Shown: in pieces, positions 1 to 8,610 of the stretch | Numbering within the stretch: position 1 is the first letter of the stretch | Layout: each line of letters opens with the position of its first letter | Assembly: GCA_050184585.1 (NCBI GenBank) | Contig: JBFXAF010000001.1 | Coordinates: 372,001 to 436,000, forward strand | Length of the DNA stretch: 64,000 bases | Origin: JBFXAF01 sp050184585 | GTDB taxonomy: Bacteria; Pseudomonadota; Alphaproteobacteria; Rhizobiales; Rhizobiaceae | Reading direction: 5' to 3' | Notes under the pieces: generated by a model | What the model saw: only the letters and a program-made list of their open reading frames with translations | What the model was told of the DNA's origin: nothing | The model's database searches: none | Position numbers and translations under genes: made by a program

Positions 1-255
1 ACGGCCGGTCGGCGTGCCGGCGGTCGCGCCGCCGCGTGCGACCGTCCATGCCGGCGGGATCAGGACCGGCTTCGGCCGCTCATCGGTGACGGCGGCGGGA
101 ATGGCAGGTAGGGGCGGCACGCTGGCGTCGTAGTTGATCGCCGGAGGCCTCGTCATGCTGGCGCAGCCCGCCAGCGCGGTCGCGGAGAGCATCAGCGCCA
201 CGCTGACGGTTTTACGGAAAACCGGAAAGGTGACGATATGGATTGCCGGGATCAT
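1..255 (-). CDS. trbG: TrbG, VirB9-like conjugal transfer protein (5' part only)
   Basis: The ATG at 255 overlaps the trbF stop codon in an ATGA, and the frame stays open to the window edge, giving the first 85 residues. A hydrophobic signal segment is followed by an Ala-Gly-Cys lipobox near residue 32, then a Pro-rich stretch leading into the mature protein. TrbG/VirB9 proteins form part of the outer-membrane core of the type IV secretion channel. The call rests on position after trbF and on the signal/lipobox; the diagnostic C-terminal domain is outside the window. Confidence 0.75.
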   Translation of the reverse strand, partial: MIPAIHIVTFPVFRKTVSVALMLSATALAGCASMTRPPAINYDASVPPLPAIPAAVTDERPKPVLIPPAWTVARGGATAGTPTGR

Positions 256-941
256 TGGCCCATCTCCCGCGACCAATTGATAGCGTTCACGTAGATACCG
301 AGCGGATTGGCCTTGAGCCGCTCGGCGTCGCGCGGCGGCTGAAGCGCGATCGTCAGGATAGCGGTCCAGCGCTGGGTCGAGGCGAGCACGCCGTTCTCAA
401 ACTGCCGTTCGGTCCAGGCGACGCGAAACGAGTCCGGCGACGCCCGGATGACGCTGGAGACGTCGACGGCGATCTGCTGCTTGCCGACCTTGGCGAAGGG
501 ATCGTTGGTGCGGGCATAGTCATTGAGCGCGCTCGCGCCGCGATCGGTGGTCCATTCATAGGCGCGAAGCCAGTTCTGTCGGACGATGATCGGATCGGCC
601 GGGATCGAGCGGACCTGCTCGATGAAGCGGGCGAGATGCCATGCGATCTGCGGATCGGTCGGGCGATAGTCGGCGGTGGCCGGCGCAATGCTCTGCGCCT
701 GGCCGAGTTTATCGACCTGGACAACCCACGGCACGACGGTCCCGCGCGCCGACTGGATGACCAACGCGCCGGCGAAGCCCGCCGAGAGGATGAGCGAGCC
801 GAAGGCCATGTAACGCCAGTTCTTGGCCTGCACGCGGGCCGAGCCGATGCGGTCATCCCAAACCTGCGCGGCCTTTTGGTAAGGCGTCTCGGGTTCGGGG
901 GTCTTGCCGTAATGCACGGCGGGTCGCTTGAAGATGTTCAT
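252..941 (-). CDS. trbF: TrbF, VirB8-like inner-membrane T4SS component
   Basis: This 229-residue protein begins with a short cytoplasmic tail, has one transmembrane segment at about residues 40-60, and then a periplasmic domain containing the VirB8/TrbF-type stretch around VPWVVQVDKLG. VirB8-like proteins nucleate the inner-membrane part of the mating channel. The ATG at 941 was chosen because it overlaps the trbL stop in an ATGA and begins the family-typical MNIFKRP; the longer upstream frame is low-complexity Arg/Pro. The 3' end overlaps trbG. It sits in the collinear trbBCDEJKLFG operon. Confidence 0.9.
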   Translation of the reverse strand: MNIFKRPAVHYGKTPEPETPYQKAAQVWDDRIGSARVQAKNWRYMAFGSLILSAGFAGALVIQSARGTVVPWVVQVDKLGQAQSIAPATADYRPTDPQIAWHLARFIEQVRSIPADPIIVRQNWLRAYEWTTDRGASALNDYARTNDPFAKVGKQQIAVDVSSVIRASPDSFRVAWTERQFENGVLASTQRWTAILTIALQPPRDAERLKANPLGIYVNAINWSREMGQ

Positions 942-2299
942 GAGCGGTCGCTTTCGGAAAGGTTGATGGAAGAGCCGGAGCCGTGGCTGTCGCCGGACTT
1001 GACGGCATGGGCGGCGGCGCTGACGCCGTGGGAGAGGTGCTGGCTGCGCTTCATGCGCTTGGCCCATTCCGGGGCACCGCCTGCAGCGGCTGTCGGCGTG
1101 GATGCGGCCTCGGTGGCTTCACCGCCGACCGTTCCCATGGTCGAGGAGCCGCCCGTCGCGCCGAAACCGGCCTTCGCTCCATCGGAGAAGCTGGACTTCA
1201 TGGTCTCGGAGGCGCGGGTCACTGCACGCTTCAGCGGCGAGACGGCCGCCGAGCCTGCGGCGCGGGCGACGCCGCCCATGCCGGAGGCGACGCCTGCCGC
1301 GCCCGACTGCCCCAGGGAGCCGAGCGAATAGGCCGCCGACGCCCCGCCTGCGGCGGTAGCGCCGCCGCGTGCCACGGCAGCGCCACCGGAGAGCGCCGCC
1401 GATCCGCCTTTGAGAGCGAGACCTGCCGCACCGCCCGCCGCAAGGGCTGCGCCGCCAACGGCAAGGCCGGTGCCGATGGCCGCGCCCGCGCCGAGCTGGG
1501 GACCGCCGGAAACGAGGCCGTTGGCGATGCCGGGGCCGAAGATGCCGAGGCCGAGCAAGGAGAGAGCGGCCAGCACGATCGCCATGGCGTCGTCGACGGT
1601 CGGGGTCGTGCCGCCGAAGCCCTTGGTGAACTCGCCGAAGAGGGTCGAGCCGATGCCGATGATGACGGCCAGCACCAGAACCTTGATGCCGCTGGATATG
1701 ACGTTGCCAAGCACGCGCTCGGCCATGAAGGCGGTCTTGCCGAACAGGCCGAACGGGATGAGGACGAAGCCGGCGAGCGTCGACAGCTTGAACTCGATCA
1801 GGGTGACGAAGAGCTGGATCGCCAGGATGAAGAAGGCGAGGATCACAAGCGCCCAGGCAAACAGCAGGCACACGATCTGGATCAGATTCTCGAACACCGA
1901 GATCCAGCCCATCAACGGCGAGATCGCCTCCAGTAGCGGCCTTGCGGCATCGAGGCCGGTCTGCGCGACCTTGCCGGGACGCATCAGGTCGGCGGTCGAG
2001 AAGCCGGTGCCACTCGCCTTGAGCCCGAGGCCGGCGAAGCTATCGAAGACGATCTTGGCGAGGTTGTTCCAGTTGCCGATCAGATAGGCGAAGACGCCGA
2101 CGAACAGCGTCTTCTTGACCAGGCGCGCGATGATGTCGTCATCGCCGGCCCAGCTCCAGAACAGGGCTGCCAGTGTCACGTCGATCACGATCAGCGTGGT
2201 CGCGATGAACGCGACTTCGCCGCCGAGAAGGCCGAAGCCCGAGTCGATGTATTTTGTGAATACGCCGAGGAAATTATCGATGACGCCTGCGCCGCCCAT
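938..2299 (-). CDS. trbL: TrbL, VirB6-like polytopic T4SS protein
   Basis: The protein has 453 residues. The first roughly 290 hold several hydrophobic helices, with a Trp-Ser-Trp-Ala segment near residue 48. The C-terminal 150 residues are Gly/Ala/Ser-rich, low-complexity and probably disordered. TrbL/VirB6 proteins are polytopic inner-membrane components of the channel. It lies between trbK and trbF and overlaps trbF in an ATGA. The low-complexity tail produces several long antisense frames on the plus strand, which are not genes. Confidence 0.9.
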   Translation of the reverse strand: MGGAGVIDNFLGVFTKYIDSGFGLLGGEVAFIATTLIVIDVTLAALFWSWAGDDDIIARLVKKTLFVGVFAYLIGNWNNLAKIVFDSFAGLGLKASGTGFSTADLMRPGKVAQTGLDAARPLLEAISPLMGWISVFENLIQIVCLLFAWALVILAFFILAIQLFVTLIEFKLSTLAGFVLIPFGLFGKTAFMAERVLGNVISSGIKVLVLAVIIGIGSTLFGEFTKGFGGTTPTVDDAMAIVLAALSLLGLGIFGPGIANGLVSGGPQLGAGAAIGTGLAVGGAALAAGGAAGLALKGGSAALSGGAAVARGGATAAGGASAAYSLGSLGQSGAAGVASGMGGVARAAGSAAVSPLKRAVTRASETMKSSFSDGAKAGFGATGGSSTMGTVGGEATEAASTPTAAAGGAPEWAKRMKRSQHLSHGVSAAAHAVKSGDSHGSGSSINLSESDRS

Positions 2300-2302
2300 G
2301 GC

Positions 2303-2599
2303 TCACCGCCCTTCCGCAGTGGCGGGCGCGACCGGCGCGACTGGCGCCGGTGCGTGACCGAGGAAGCGATCGCGGGTCTCGGCCCAGACGCGCAGACAAT
2401 CCGCGTCGTTCGCCGCCTGTTGGCCAAGCTGCTGGCACCGGCGCTGGCTCTCGCGCAGCGGGTCGCCTTCGGGCTGAAGCTGACGCGCCGGCGGCGATGC
2501 CGGCGCGTCCTGCTTGCGGGTCATTTCGATCGCCGTCGCTGTGACGGCGACCGCGACGAATACGATAGCGCCCAGCCGGGCCAGCATCTTGCCGTCCAT
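2303..2599 (-). CDS. trbK: TrbK-like putative entry exclusion protein
   Basis: A 98-residue protein with an N-terminal hydrophobic helix (about residues 7-24), a Pro/Gln linker, and a conserved C-terminal motif with two cysteines around RRCQQLGQ and DADCLRVWAE. This matches the alternative TrbK family placed between trbJ and trbL in alphaproteobacterial trb operons. Entry exclusion proteins reduce redundant transfer into cells that already hold the element. That role is inherited from the family and is not shown by the sequence. The start lies 19 bases after the trbJ stop. Confidence 0.75.
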   Translation of the reverse strand: MDGKMLARLGAIVFVAVAVTATAIEMTRKQDAPASPPARQLQPEGDPLRESQRRCQQLGQQAANDADCLRVWAETRDRFLGHAPAPVAPVAPATAEGR

Positions 2600-2618
2600 G
2601 AGCTCCTCCTTTCCGGCC

Positions 2619-3386
2619 TTATTTGCCGCTGTTGAACATCTGGGCGTTGCCGGGCTGGTAGCCCGAGCCCGGCGTCAGGAAGCGGCGACGCTGTTCGCGG
2701 CCCTGTTCGGCGGCGGCGGTGCGTTCGGCCTCGGTGAGCGCGCTGGCGCGGCCGTTGGAGGCGAGCAGCGCCACGAGATCGGAGAGCTGCTGTGATTGCA
2801 GGGCGAGGATCTGATTGCCGGCCTGCGTCGCCTGAAGGGCTCCGGTCGCGCCCTGGCTCTGGCTGACGAGCGCCGACATCTGCGTGCGGTTGGTGTCGAT
2901 GTTGCCGACGACGCCAGCCTGCACGCGCATCGCGTCCTGAAGCCCGCCGACCGTGTTCTTCCAGCGGTCGCGGGCATTGGCGACGAGCTGGGCATCCGTC
3001 GACGACATGGAGACGCTGCCGTACTTCTGGCTGAACATCTGGTCGATCTGCTGGACGTTGAACGCGATGCCCTGCGCCTGCTGCAAGAGTTGCTGGGTCT
3101 TCTGCACGTTCTGCTGCAAGGTCTGGAGCGCCGAGTAAGGCAGGCTCGCCAGGTTCTTCGCCTGGTTGATGAGCATCTGCGCTTCGTTCTGGAGCGAGGT
3201 GATCTGGTTGGTGATCTGCTCCAACGTGCGCGCCGCCGTGAGGACGTTTTGGGCGTAGTTGGAGGGATCGAAGACGATGATGGCGTGGGCGGGCGTCGCC
3301 GCCATCGGCGACAGCGCAAGCGGTGCGGCCGCCAGCATGGTCGCGGCGAGCGCCATGGCGCGCGAGCGGATACGAAGGGTAAGCAT
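2619..3386 (-). CDS. trbJ: TrbJ, VirB5-like P-type transfer protein
   Basis: The ATG at 3386 gives 255 residues beginning with an Arg-rich n-region and a signal peptide that likely ends at AHA (about residue 34). The mature part is rich in Gln and helix-forming repeats with coiled-coil character (residues about 50-220), as in TrbJ/VirB5 pilus-associated proteins. The gene starts directly after trbE. An upstream extension of the frame to 3446 lies inside trbE and was rejected as a start. Confidence 0.9.
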   Translation of the reverse strand: MLTLRIRSRAMALAATMLAAAPLALSPMAATPAHAIIVFDPSNYAQNVLTAARTLEQITNQITSLQNEAQMLINQAKNLASLPYSALQTLQQNVQKTQQLLQQAQGIAFNVQQIDQMFSQKYGSVSMSSTDAQLVANARDRWKNTVGGLQDAMRVQAGVVGNIDTNRTQMSALVSQSQGATGALQATQAGNQILALQSQQLSDLVALLASNGRASALTEAERTAAAEQGREQRRRFLTPGSGYQPGNAQMFNSGK

Positions 3387-3388
3387 AG

Positions 3389-5833
3389 TCAGGACTCCTT
3401 TGCTGCTTGGGGGAACGAGAAGGTCGGGATGAGGTCGGCCGCCCATCCGACGTCGCGGGCGCGCAGCCAGGCGGCGAGGAAGCCGTCGCGGCCGTGCTCG
3501 GCGACGAGATTGGCGATCAGGGTCTGGTCGGATTTCGAGGATGCGGCGCAGAGCGCGAGGCCGACTTCGCTAAGCCCCAGCTCGAACAGGCGGTTGCCGC
3601 GCCGCGACTGGCAGTAATAGTCGCGCTTGGGGACGGCCCGCGCGAGGATCTCGATCTGCCGGTCGTTGAGGCCGAAGCGCCGATAGATGGTGGTGATCTG
3701 CGGCTCGATCGCGCGTTCGTTGGGGAGCAACAGCCGCGTCGGGCAGCTTTCGATGATGGCCGGCGCGATGCTCGAATTGTCGATGTCGCTGAGCGACTGC
3801 GTGGCGAAGATGACCGATGCGTTCTTCTTGCGCAGGGTTTTGAGCCATTCGCGGAGCTGGCCCGCGAAGCCTTCATCGTCGAGCGCAAGCCAGCCCTCGT
3901 CGATGATAAGCAAGGTCGGCCGTCCGTCGAGCCGGTCGCCGATGCGGTGGAAGAGATAGGAAAGCACCGCGGGCGCCGCGCCGGTGCCGACCAGGCCCTC
4001 GATCTCGAACGCCTGCACGGCGGCCGAGCCGAGATGCTCGGCCTCAGCGTCGAGAAGCCGGCCATAGGCGCCGCCGACACAATAGGGCCGGAGCGCCTGC
4101 TTGATGTCGTTCGACTGGAGCAGCACCGACAGGCCGGTGATCGTGCGTTCTTCGACCGGCGCGGAGGCCAGCGAGGTCAGCGCGGTCCAGATATGCTCCT
4201 TGACGTCCGGCGTGATCTGGATCGCCTCGCGCATGAGGATCGCGACGATCCAATCGGCGGCCCAGGCGCGCTCATAGGTGTCATGGATTCGGGCGAGCGG
4301 CTGAAGCGAGACAGAGAAGTCGTCGCCCTCGGTCAGCCCGCCGCCGAGATCGTGCCAGTCGCCGCCCATAGCGAGCGACGCGGCGCGGATGCTGCCGCCG
4401 AAATCGAACGCGAAGACCTGGGCGTTGGCATAGCGCCGGAACTGCAAGGCCATGAGCGCCAGCAGCACGGACTTGCCCGCGCCGGTCGGGCCGACGACGA
4501 GCGTGTGGCCGACATCGCCGACATGAAGGGATAACCGGAACGGGGTCGAGCCTTCGGTCTTGCCGTAAAGCAAGGGGGGCGCACCGAAATGCTCGTCCCG
4601 TTCCGGCCCCGCCCACACCGCCGATAGCGGGATCATGTGGGCGAGATTCAAAGTGCTGATGGGCGGCTGGCGGACATTTGCGTAAGCATGGCCGGGGAGC
4701 GAACCAAGCCAGGCATCGACGGCGTTGACGCCTTCGACCATGGCCGTGAAGTCGCGGCCCTGAATGACCTTCTCGACAAGGCGGAGCTTCTCGTCGGCGA
4801 GACGCGGATCGGCGTCCCACACCACGATCGTCGCGGTGACATAGGCCATGCCGGCGACGTCGGCACCCAGCTCCTGCAGCGCCAGGTCGGCGTCGGCCGC
4901 CTTGTTCGACGCATCGGTGTCGACCAGCGCCGAGGCTTCGTTGGTCAGGACTTCCTTGAGGATGGCGGCGATCGACTTGCGCTTGGCAAACCATTGCCGC
5001 CTGATCTTGGTCAGCAGCTTGGTCGCGTCGGTCTTGTCGAGCAGGATCGCGCGGGTCGACCAGCGATAGGGAAAGGCGAGCCGGTTGAGATCGTCGAGCA
5101 GGCCGGGCGTCGTCGCGGTCGGAAAACCGATGATGGTGAGGACGCGCAGATGCTGATCGCCAAGGCGCGGCTCCAGGCCCCCGGTCAGCGGTTGGTCGGC
5201 GAGCAGCGCATCGAGATAGACCGGGATTTCCGGCACGCGGATGCGGTGGCGTTTGGTTGAGACGGTCGAGTGCAGATAGGTCAGCGTCTCGGTATCATCG
5301 AGCCAGCCGCATTCGGGCATGAAGCCGTCGAGCAGCGCCAGCACGCGATCGGTGCGGTCGATGAAGCCGCGCATCACCTCATGGGGATCGACGCCGGTTT
5401 GCTCGCGGCCTTCGTATAGCCATGTCTCGGCGCGGGCGGCGTCCTCGGCGGGCGGCAGATAGAGGATGGTCAGGAAATAGTCCGACACGAAATGGATGCC
5501 GGCTTCCTCGAAATCGGCCTTGCGCTCTTCTTCCACTAGGCCGGATGCCGGATCGGGGAACTGGCTGTCGGGATAGGTCGCGGCTTCGCTGCGCTGCGCC
5601 TCCACGAAAATCGACCAGCCCGAGCCGAGGCGGCGGAAGGCGTTGTTGATACGGCCGGCGACCGCGACCAGCTCGGCGGCGACGGCGCTATCGAGATCGG
5701 GGCCACGGAAGCGCGCCGTGCGCTGGAAGCTGCCATCCTTGTTGAGCACGACGCCTTCGTCGGCGAGCGCGACCCAGGGCAGGAAATCGGCAAGGCGGGC
5801 GGCGGTGCGGCGATATTCGGCGAGGTTCATCAT
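3389..5833 (-). CDS. trbE: TrbE, VirB4-family T4SS ATPase
   Basis: This protein of 814 residues is full length for TrbE. An N-terminal CagE/TrbE/VirB4 domain precedes a C-terminal ATPase domain with Walker A GPTGAGKS (about residue 447) and a Walker B-like LLIIDEGW (about residue 640). VirB4-type ATPases energise pilus assembly and substrate transfer at the inner membrane. It sits between trbD and trbJ in the standard order. Two Met codons begin the frame; either could be used. Confidence 0.96.
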   Translation of the reverse strand: MMNLAEYRRTAARLADFLPWVALADEGVVLNKDGSFQRTARFRGPDLDSAVAAELVAVAGRINNAFRRLGSGWSIFVEAQRSEAATYPDSQFPDPASGLVEEERKADFEEAGIHFVSDYFLTILYLPPAEDAARAETWLYEGREQTGVDPHEVMRGFIDRTDRVLALLDGFMPECGWLDDTETLTYLHSTVSTKRHRIRVPEIPVYLDALLADQPLTGGLEPRLGDQHLRVLTIIGFPTATTPGLLDDLNRLAFPYRWSTRAILLDKTDATKLLTKIRRQWFAKRKSIAAILKEVLTNEASALVDTDASNKAADADLALQELGADVAGMAYVTATIVVWDADPRLADEKLRLVEKVIQGRDFTAMVEGVNAVDAWLGSLPGHAYANVRQPPISTLNLAHMIPLSAVWAGPERDEHFGAPPLLYGKTEGSTPFRLSLHVGDVGHTLVVGPTGAGKSVLLALMALQFRRYANAQVFAFDFGGSIRAASLAMGGDWHDLGGGLTEGDDFSVSLQPLARIHDTYERAWAADWIVAILMREAIQITPDVKEHIWTALTSLASAPVEERTITGLSVLLQSNDIKQALRPYCVGGAYGRLLDAEAEHLGSAAVQAFEIEGLVGTGAAPAVLSYLFHRIGDRLDGRPTLLIIDEGWLALDDEGFAGQLREWLKTLRKKNASVIFATQSLSDIDNSSIAPAIIESCPTRLLLPNERAIEPQITTIYRRFGLNDRQIEILARAVPKRDYYCQSRRGNRLFELGLSEVGLALCAASSKSDQTLIANLVAEHGRDGFLAAWLRARDVGWAADLIPTFSFPQAAKES

Positions 5834-5847
5834 CGGCGTCGCCTCCC

Positions 5848-6126
5848 TCAGACCGCGAGATGGCCGGGGACGCGCAGATGCCGCCTTCCGACTTCGACAA
5901 AGAGGGGATCGCGCTTGGCGGCCCAGACCGCCGCGAAGTGCCCGACGGCCCAGATGAGGAGACCGACCAGCCAGAGGCGCAGGCCGAGGCCCACGGCCCC
6001 GGCCAGCGTCCCGTTGAGGATCGCGATGGAACGCGGCGCACCGCCGAGCAGGATGTGCTCGGTCAGTGCGCGGTGAACCGGGACAGTGAATCCCGGCACA
6101 TCCAGTTGCTCGAAGGCGACCGCCAT
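5848..6126 (-). CDS. trbD: TrbD, VirB3-like T4SS protein
   Basis: Ninety-two residues starting at the ATG that overlaps the trbC stop. The sequence has the TrbD/VirB3 arrangement: a short conserved N-terminus (around VPVHRALTEHILLGG), two closely spaced hydrophobic helices at about residues 35-70, and a C-terminal basic segment with DPLFVEV. VirB3-like proteins work with VirB4 at the inner membrane. It lies 14 bases before trbE. Confidence 0.92.
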   Translation of the reverse strand: MAVAFEQLDVPGFTVPVHRALTEHILLGGAPRSIAILNGTLAGAVGLGLRLWLVGLLIWAVGHFAAVWAAKRDPLFVEVGRRHLRVPGHLAV

Positions 6127-6458
6127 CAGACGAGCGCCCCGCCGCCGAACGAGAAGAACGACAGGAAGAACGAGCTGGCCGCGAAGGCGATCGACAGGCC
6201 GAACACGATCTGGATCAGCTTGCGAAAGCCGCCCGACGTGTCGCCGAACGCGAGCGCGAGGCCGGTCGCGATGATGATGATGACCGCGACGATCTTGGCG
6301 ACGGGGCCTTCGATCGACTGGAGGATTTTCTGGAGCGGCGCTTCCCACGGCATCGACGAGCCGGAGGCATGGGCGGCGGGAGCCAGGACGAGGTTGACAT
6401 AGGCGACGGCGGCGACGGTCGCCACGGTGCGACGGACGCGCATGGGCATGCGGATCAT
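6126..6458 (-). CDS. trbC: TrbC, VirB2-like pilin precursor
   Basis: A 110-residue pilin precursor. It has a basic N-terminus, a signal peptide ending near Ala-His-Ala-Ser, and two long hydrophobic helices (about residues 53-72 and 82-105), which is the VirB2/TrbC topology. In the family the precursor is processed to the conjugative pilus subunit; the S26 protease TraF encoded at 13778-14323 is the likely partner. It overlaps trbB upstream and trbD downstream. Confidence 0.93.
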   Translation of the reverse strand: MIRMPMRVRRTVATVAAVAYVNLVLAPAAHASGSSMPWEAPLQKILQSIEGPVAKIVAVIIIIATGLALAFGDTSGGFRKLIQIVFGLSIAFAASSFFLSFFSFGGGALV

Positions 6459-7438
6459 GAAGGTTCTCCTGTGCTGGTGGGGGTTGCGGCGGTGACGCGG
6501 TAATCCCCGTCCGGGCCGAGGCCATCGACCCGGGCGAGTTCGGCGAGCCGGCGCGCGGAGCCGCGGCCCGAGAGGACGGCCACAAGGTCGATCGTCTCGG
6601 CGATCAGCGCGCGCGGGACGGTGACGACGGCTTCCTGGATGAGTTGTTCGAGCCGGCGCAGCGCGCCGATGCCGGTGCCGGCATGGATCGTGCCGACGCC
6701 GCCCGGATGGCCGGTGCCCCAGGCTTTGAGGAGGTCGAGCGCTTCGGAGCCGCGCACCTCGCCGATCGGGATGCGGTCGGGGCGCAGGCGCAGCGAGGAC
6801 CGCACGAGATCGGAAAGCGTGGCGACGCCTTCCTTGGTCCGCATGGAGACGAGGTTCGGCGCGGCGCATTGCAGCTCGCGCGTGTCCTCGATGATGACGA
6901 CGCGATCCTGCGTCTTCGCCACCTCGGCGAGCAGCGCATTGGTCAGCGTGGTCTTGCCGGTCGAGGTGCCGCCCGCGACGAGGATGTTGGCGCGCGATGC
7001 GACGGCCGCCCGCAAGGTGGCGGCCTGGTCGGCGGTCATGATCCCGGCGGCGACGTAATCGTCGAGCGTGAAGACCGCGACGGCGGGCTTGCGGATGGCG
7101 AAGGCGGGTGCTGCGACGACGGGCGGAAGAAGGCCCTCGAACCGCTCGCCCGTCTCGGGCAGTTCGGCCGAGACGCGCGGGGACCGGGCATGGACCTCCG
7201 CGCCGACATGGTGGGCGACCAGGCGCACGATGCGTTCGCCGTCTGCGGCCGAGAGCCTCTCGCCGGTATCGGCCAGACCTTCGGAAAGTCGATCCACCCA
7301 GACGCGGCCATCTGGGTTCAACATCACTTCGACGATGCTTACGTCTTCGAGGAAGCGCGCGATGGCCGGGCCGAGAGCCGTGCGCAACATGCGTGCGCCA
7401 CGCGCCACTGCTTCCGGCTTTTCGTGAGTGGATGACAT
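6455..7438 (-). CDS. trbB: TrbB, VirB11-family secretion ATPase
   Basis: The protein has 327 residues. A VirB11-like N-terminal domain is followed by an ATPase domain with Walker A GGTSTGKTT (about residue 155), an Asp box VVIIEDTREL and a His box around GTGHPGGVGTIHAG. VirB11/TrbB hexamers sit at the cytoplasmic face of the channel. This is the first gene of the trb operon. The ATG at 7438 has only a weak upstream purine run, and the promoter must lie in the 7439-7690 stretch. Confidence 0.96.
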   Translation of the reverse strand: MSSTHEKPEAVARGARMLRTALGPAIARFLEDVSIVEVMLNPDGRVWVDRLSEGLADTGERLSAADGERIVRLVAHHVGAEVHARSPRVSAELPETGERFEGLLPPVVAAPAFAIRKPAVAVFTLDDYVAAGIMTADQAATLRAAVASRANILVAGGTSTGKTTLTNALLAEVAKTQDRVVIIEDTRELQCAAPNLVSMRTKEGVATLSDLVRSSLRLRPDRIPIGEVRGSEALDLLKAWGTGHPGGVGTIHAGTGIGALRRLEQLIQEAVVTVPRALIAETIDLVAVLSGRGSARRLAELARVDGLGPDGDYRVTAATPTSTGEPS

Positions 7439-7758
7439 TGCGGCCCCGTTTCTTGACGGGTACGCAGCAGACGGTCCCCGGATCGGGGTCGATTAAAAGA
7501 GCCTGAAATCGGGCGAGTTCAACAAGTATCGATCGTAGTAGTAGTGTGGCGTGCAAATACAGGAGAACGGCGGTTTGGCATTTCTGCGCGGAAATGTTCC
7601 TGAACGTCTGGCTCGCTCATCTGCCGACCACGACAGGCACGAGTCGGGAACAGTCTTCGTGCGGCGGGTGTGAACTCGCCTCAAAAATGGAATGGGGTGT
7701 GCAGCTCTGCGGCTGCACACCCCATCAGAGCACGCTCGTATTGAATTCTCTATTGCCG
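7439..7758. other. Intergenic stretch with trb promoter region and long hairpin
   Basis: About 320 bases without a convincing gene. It separates the convergently oriented end of the small DUF2285 gene from the start of trbB, both on the minus strand. It contains the 14-bp inverted repeat at 7692-7725 and, closer to trbB, an AT-richer segment. On the minus strand that segment reads TTGAAC followed 18 bases later by TTTTAA, a possible trb operon promoter. A 75-codon minus frame crosses the hairpin but has no coding character. Confidence 0.5.
7692..7725 (-). terminator. Long hairpin, likely terminator upstream of the trb operon
   Basis: Two 14-base arms (7692-7705 and 7712-7725) are perfectly complementary around a 6-base loop. 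On the minus strand a T-run (CCATTTTTGA) follows about eight bases past the stem. Transcription coming from the DUF2285 gene at 7759 would end here, isolating the trb operon. The unusually long perfect stem could also act as a bidirectional terminator or a protein-binding site. Confidence 0.6.
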
Positions 7759-8025
7759 TCAGAGATACGGTGCCATCCGCTGCATCATTGCGAACGAAGG
7801 GATGGCTTGGAGCGCCGTTGCCCGCGCGAGGTGGCAGTCATACACGCTTCGGCCTCGGGCGGGCTCCTTTTCCGTGTCGATCCCGAAGAACGCGCGGACT
7901 GTCACACGCCAATCCTGGCCGCGCCCCGCGCGGTCAAGAAGGCAAAGATAGAGCATCGTATGATCTCGATCATAGCTGGTCACGTCATTGCTTGACGGCG
8001 CCGTATCATCGAAAGGCTGAACCAT
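7759..8025 (-). CDS. Small DUF2285 protein, second QseM-like copy
   Basis: An 88-residue protein with the small DUF2285 layout: a TAP-acid start, a YDxxH block, LLDR, DW, an F-G-I/L-D segment and a C-terminal HLARA block. It aligns along its whole length with the 86-residue protein at 18234-18494, so the element carries two paralogues. Stand-alone DUF2285 proteins of this size include QseM, the antiactivator that binds FseA and TraR in the Mesorhizobium loti ICE. The ATG at 8025 was chosen over the upstream TTG because a TGAGG sits nine bases before it. It lies between traG/CopG and trb, so it may tune transfer rather than excision. Confidence 0.7.
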   Translation of the reverse strand: MVQPFDDTAPSSNDVTSYDRDHTMLYLCLLDRAGRGQDWRVTVRAFFGIDTEKEPARGRSVYDCHLARATALQAIPSFAMMQRMAPYL

Positions 8026-8166
8026 AGCTGTATTCCTCAATCCATGCTCTGCGGTTGCATCGCAGACGATGTCGATCAGGTTATTTTGCTGGCCAGCGAT
8101 TTCACTCCGCTTCTTATCTTCAAATTCGTGCCTCGGCCCTTCAACGATTTCTATATGCGGTCGCCG

Positions 8167-8610
8167 CTATCCATCATCGGATGCGGGCACGACATCCTCG
8201 GGGATTTCTTGCCGCAGCTTCGGCCCCTTGACGAGACGTCGGCCAAGCGCGGTGATGAACGCTTCATACCGCTCGGCCGACTTGGCGCGCGCCGCCTGTG
8301 CGGCCGGCTCCGGCAAGGCCGGCGTGGTCGTGATCCAGAAGCGGATGAACACCGCCAACGTCTCGACGGCGATGCCGACGTCGCGTTCCAGGCGGGTCAT
8401 GCGGCGGTCGATCTGGTCGAGGCGCTTGGCGACGACGGCCTCGCGCCGCTCGGCATCATCAGGCGACAAGAAGGACGCGATGGCGGCCTCGGCGATCATG
8501 GATTGCGACTGGTCCCGGCGCGCAGCGAAATCCGCCAGCGCCTGAGTCACGTCGGGGTCGAGATAGACCGTGAATTTCGATTTCTTCCGATGGCTGGTCA
8601 TGGCGCTCAT
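8167..8610 (-). CDS. CopG-type ribbon-helix-helix regulator
   Basis: A 147-residue protein. The first 50 residues form a ribbon-helix-helix DNA-binding domain, with a basic start, the beta strand KFTVYLDPDV and two helices. The rest is helical with a coiled-coil-like segment (about 65-110). It overlaps the traG stop in an ATGA, so it is co-transcribed with traG. CopG-family proteins next to traG are common in these ICEs and probably control transfer genes. A second in-frame ATG three codons later is an alternative start. Confidence 0.8.
   Translation of the reverse strand: MSAMTSHRKKSKFTVYLDPDVTQALADFAARRDQSQSMIAEAAIASFLSPDDAERREAVVAKRLDQIDRRMTRLERDVGIAVETLAVFIRFWITTTPALPEPAAQAARAKSAERYEAFITALGRRLVKGPKLRQEIPEDVVPASDDG

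Noticed and set aside
7493..7720. 75-codon minus frame over the trb upstream region
   Set aside because: It spans a 14-bp-stem hairpin and has no recognisable protein features.
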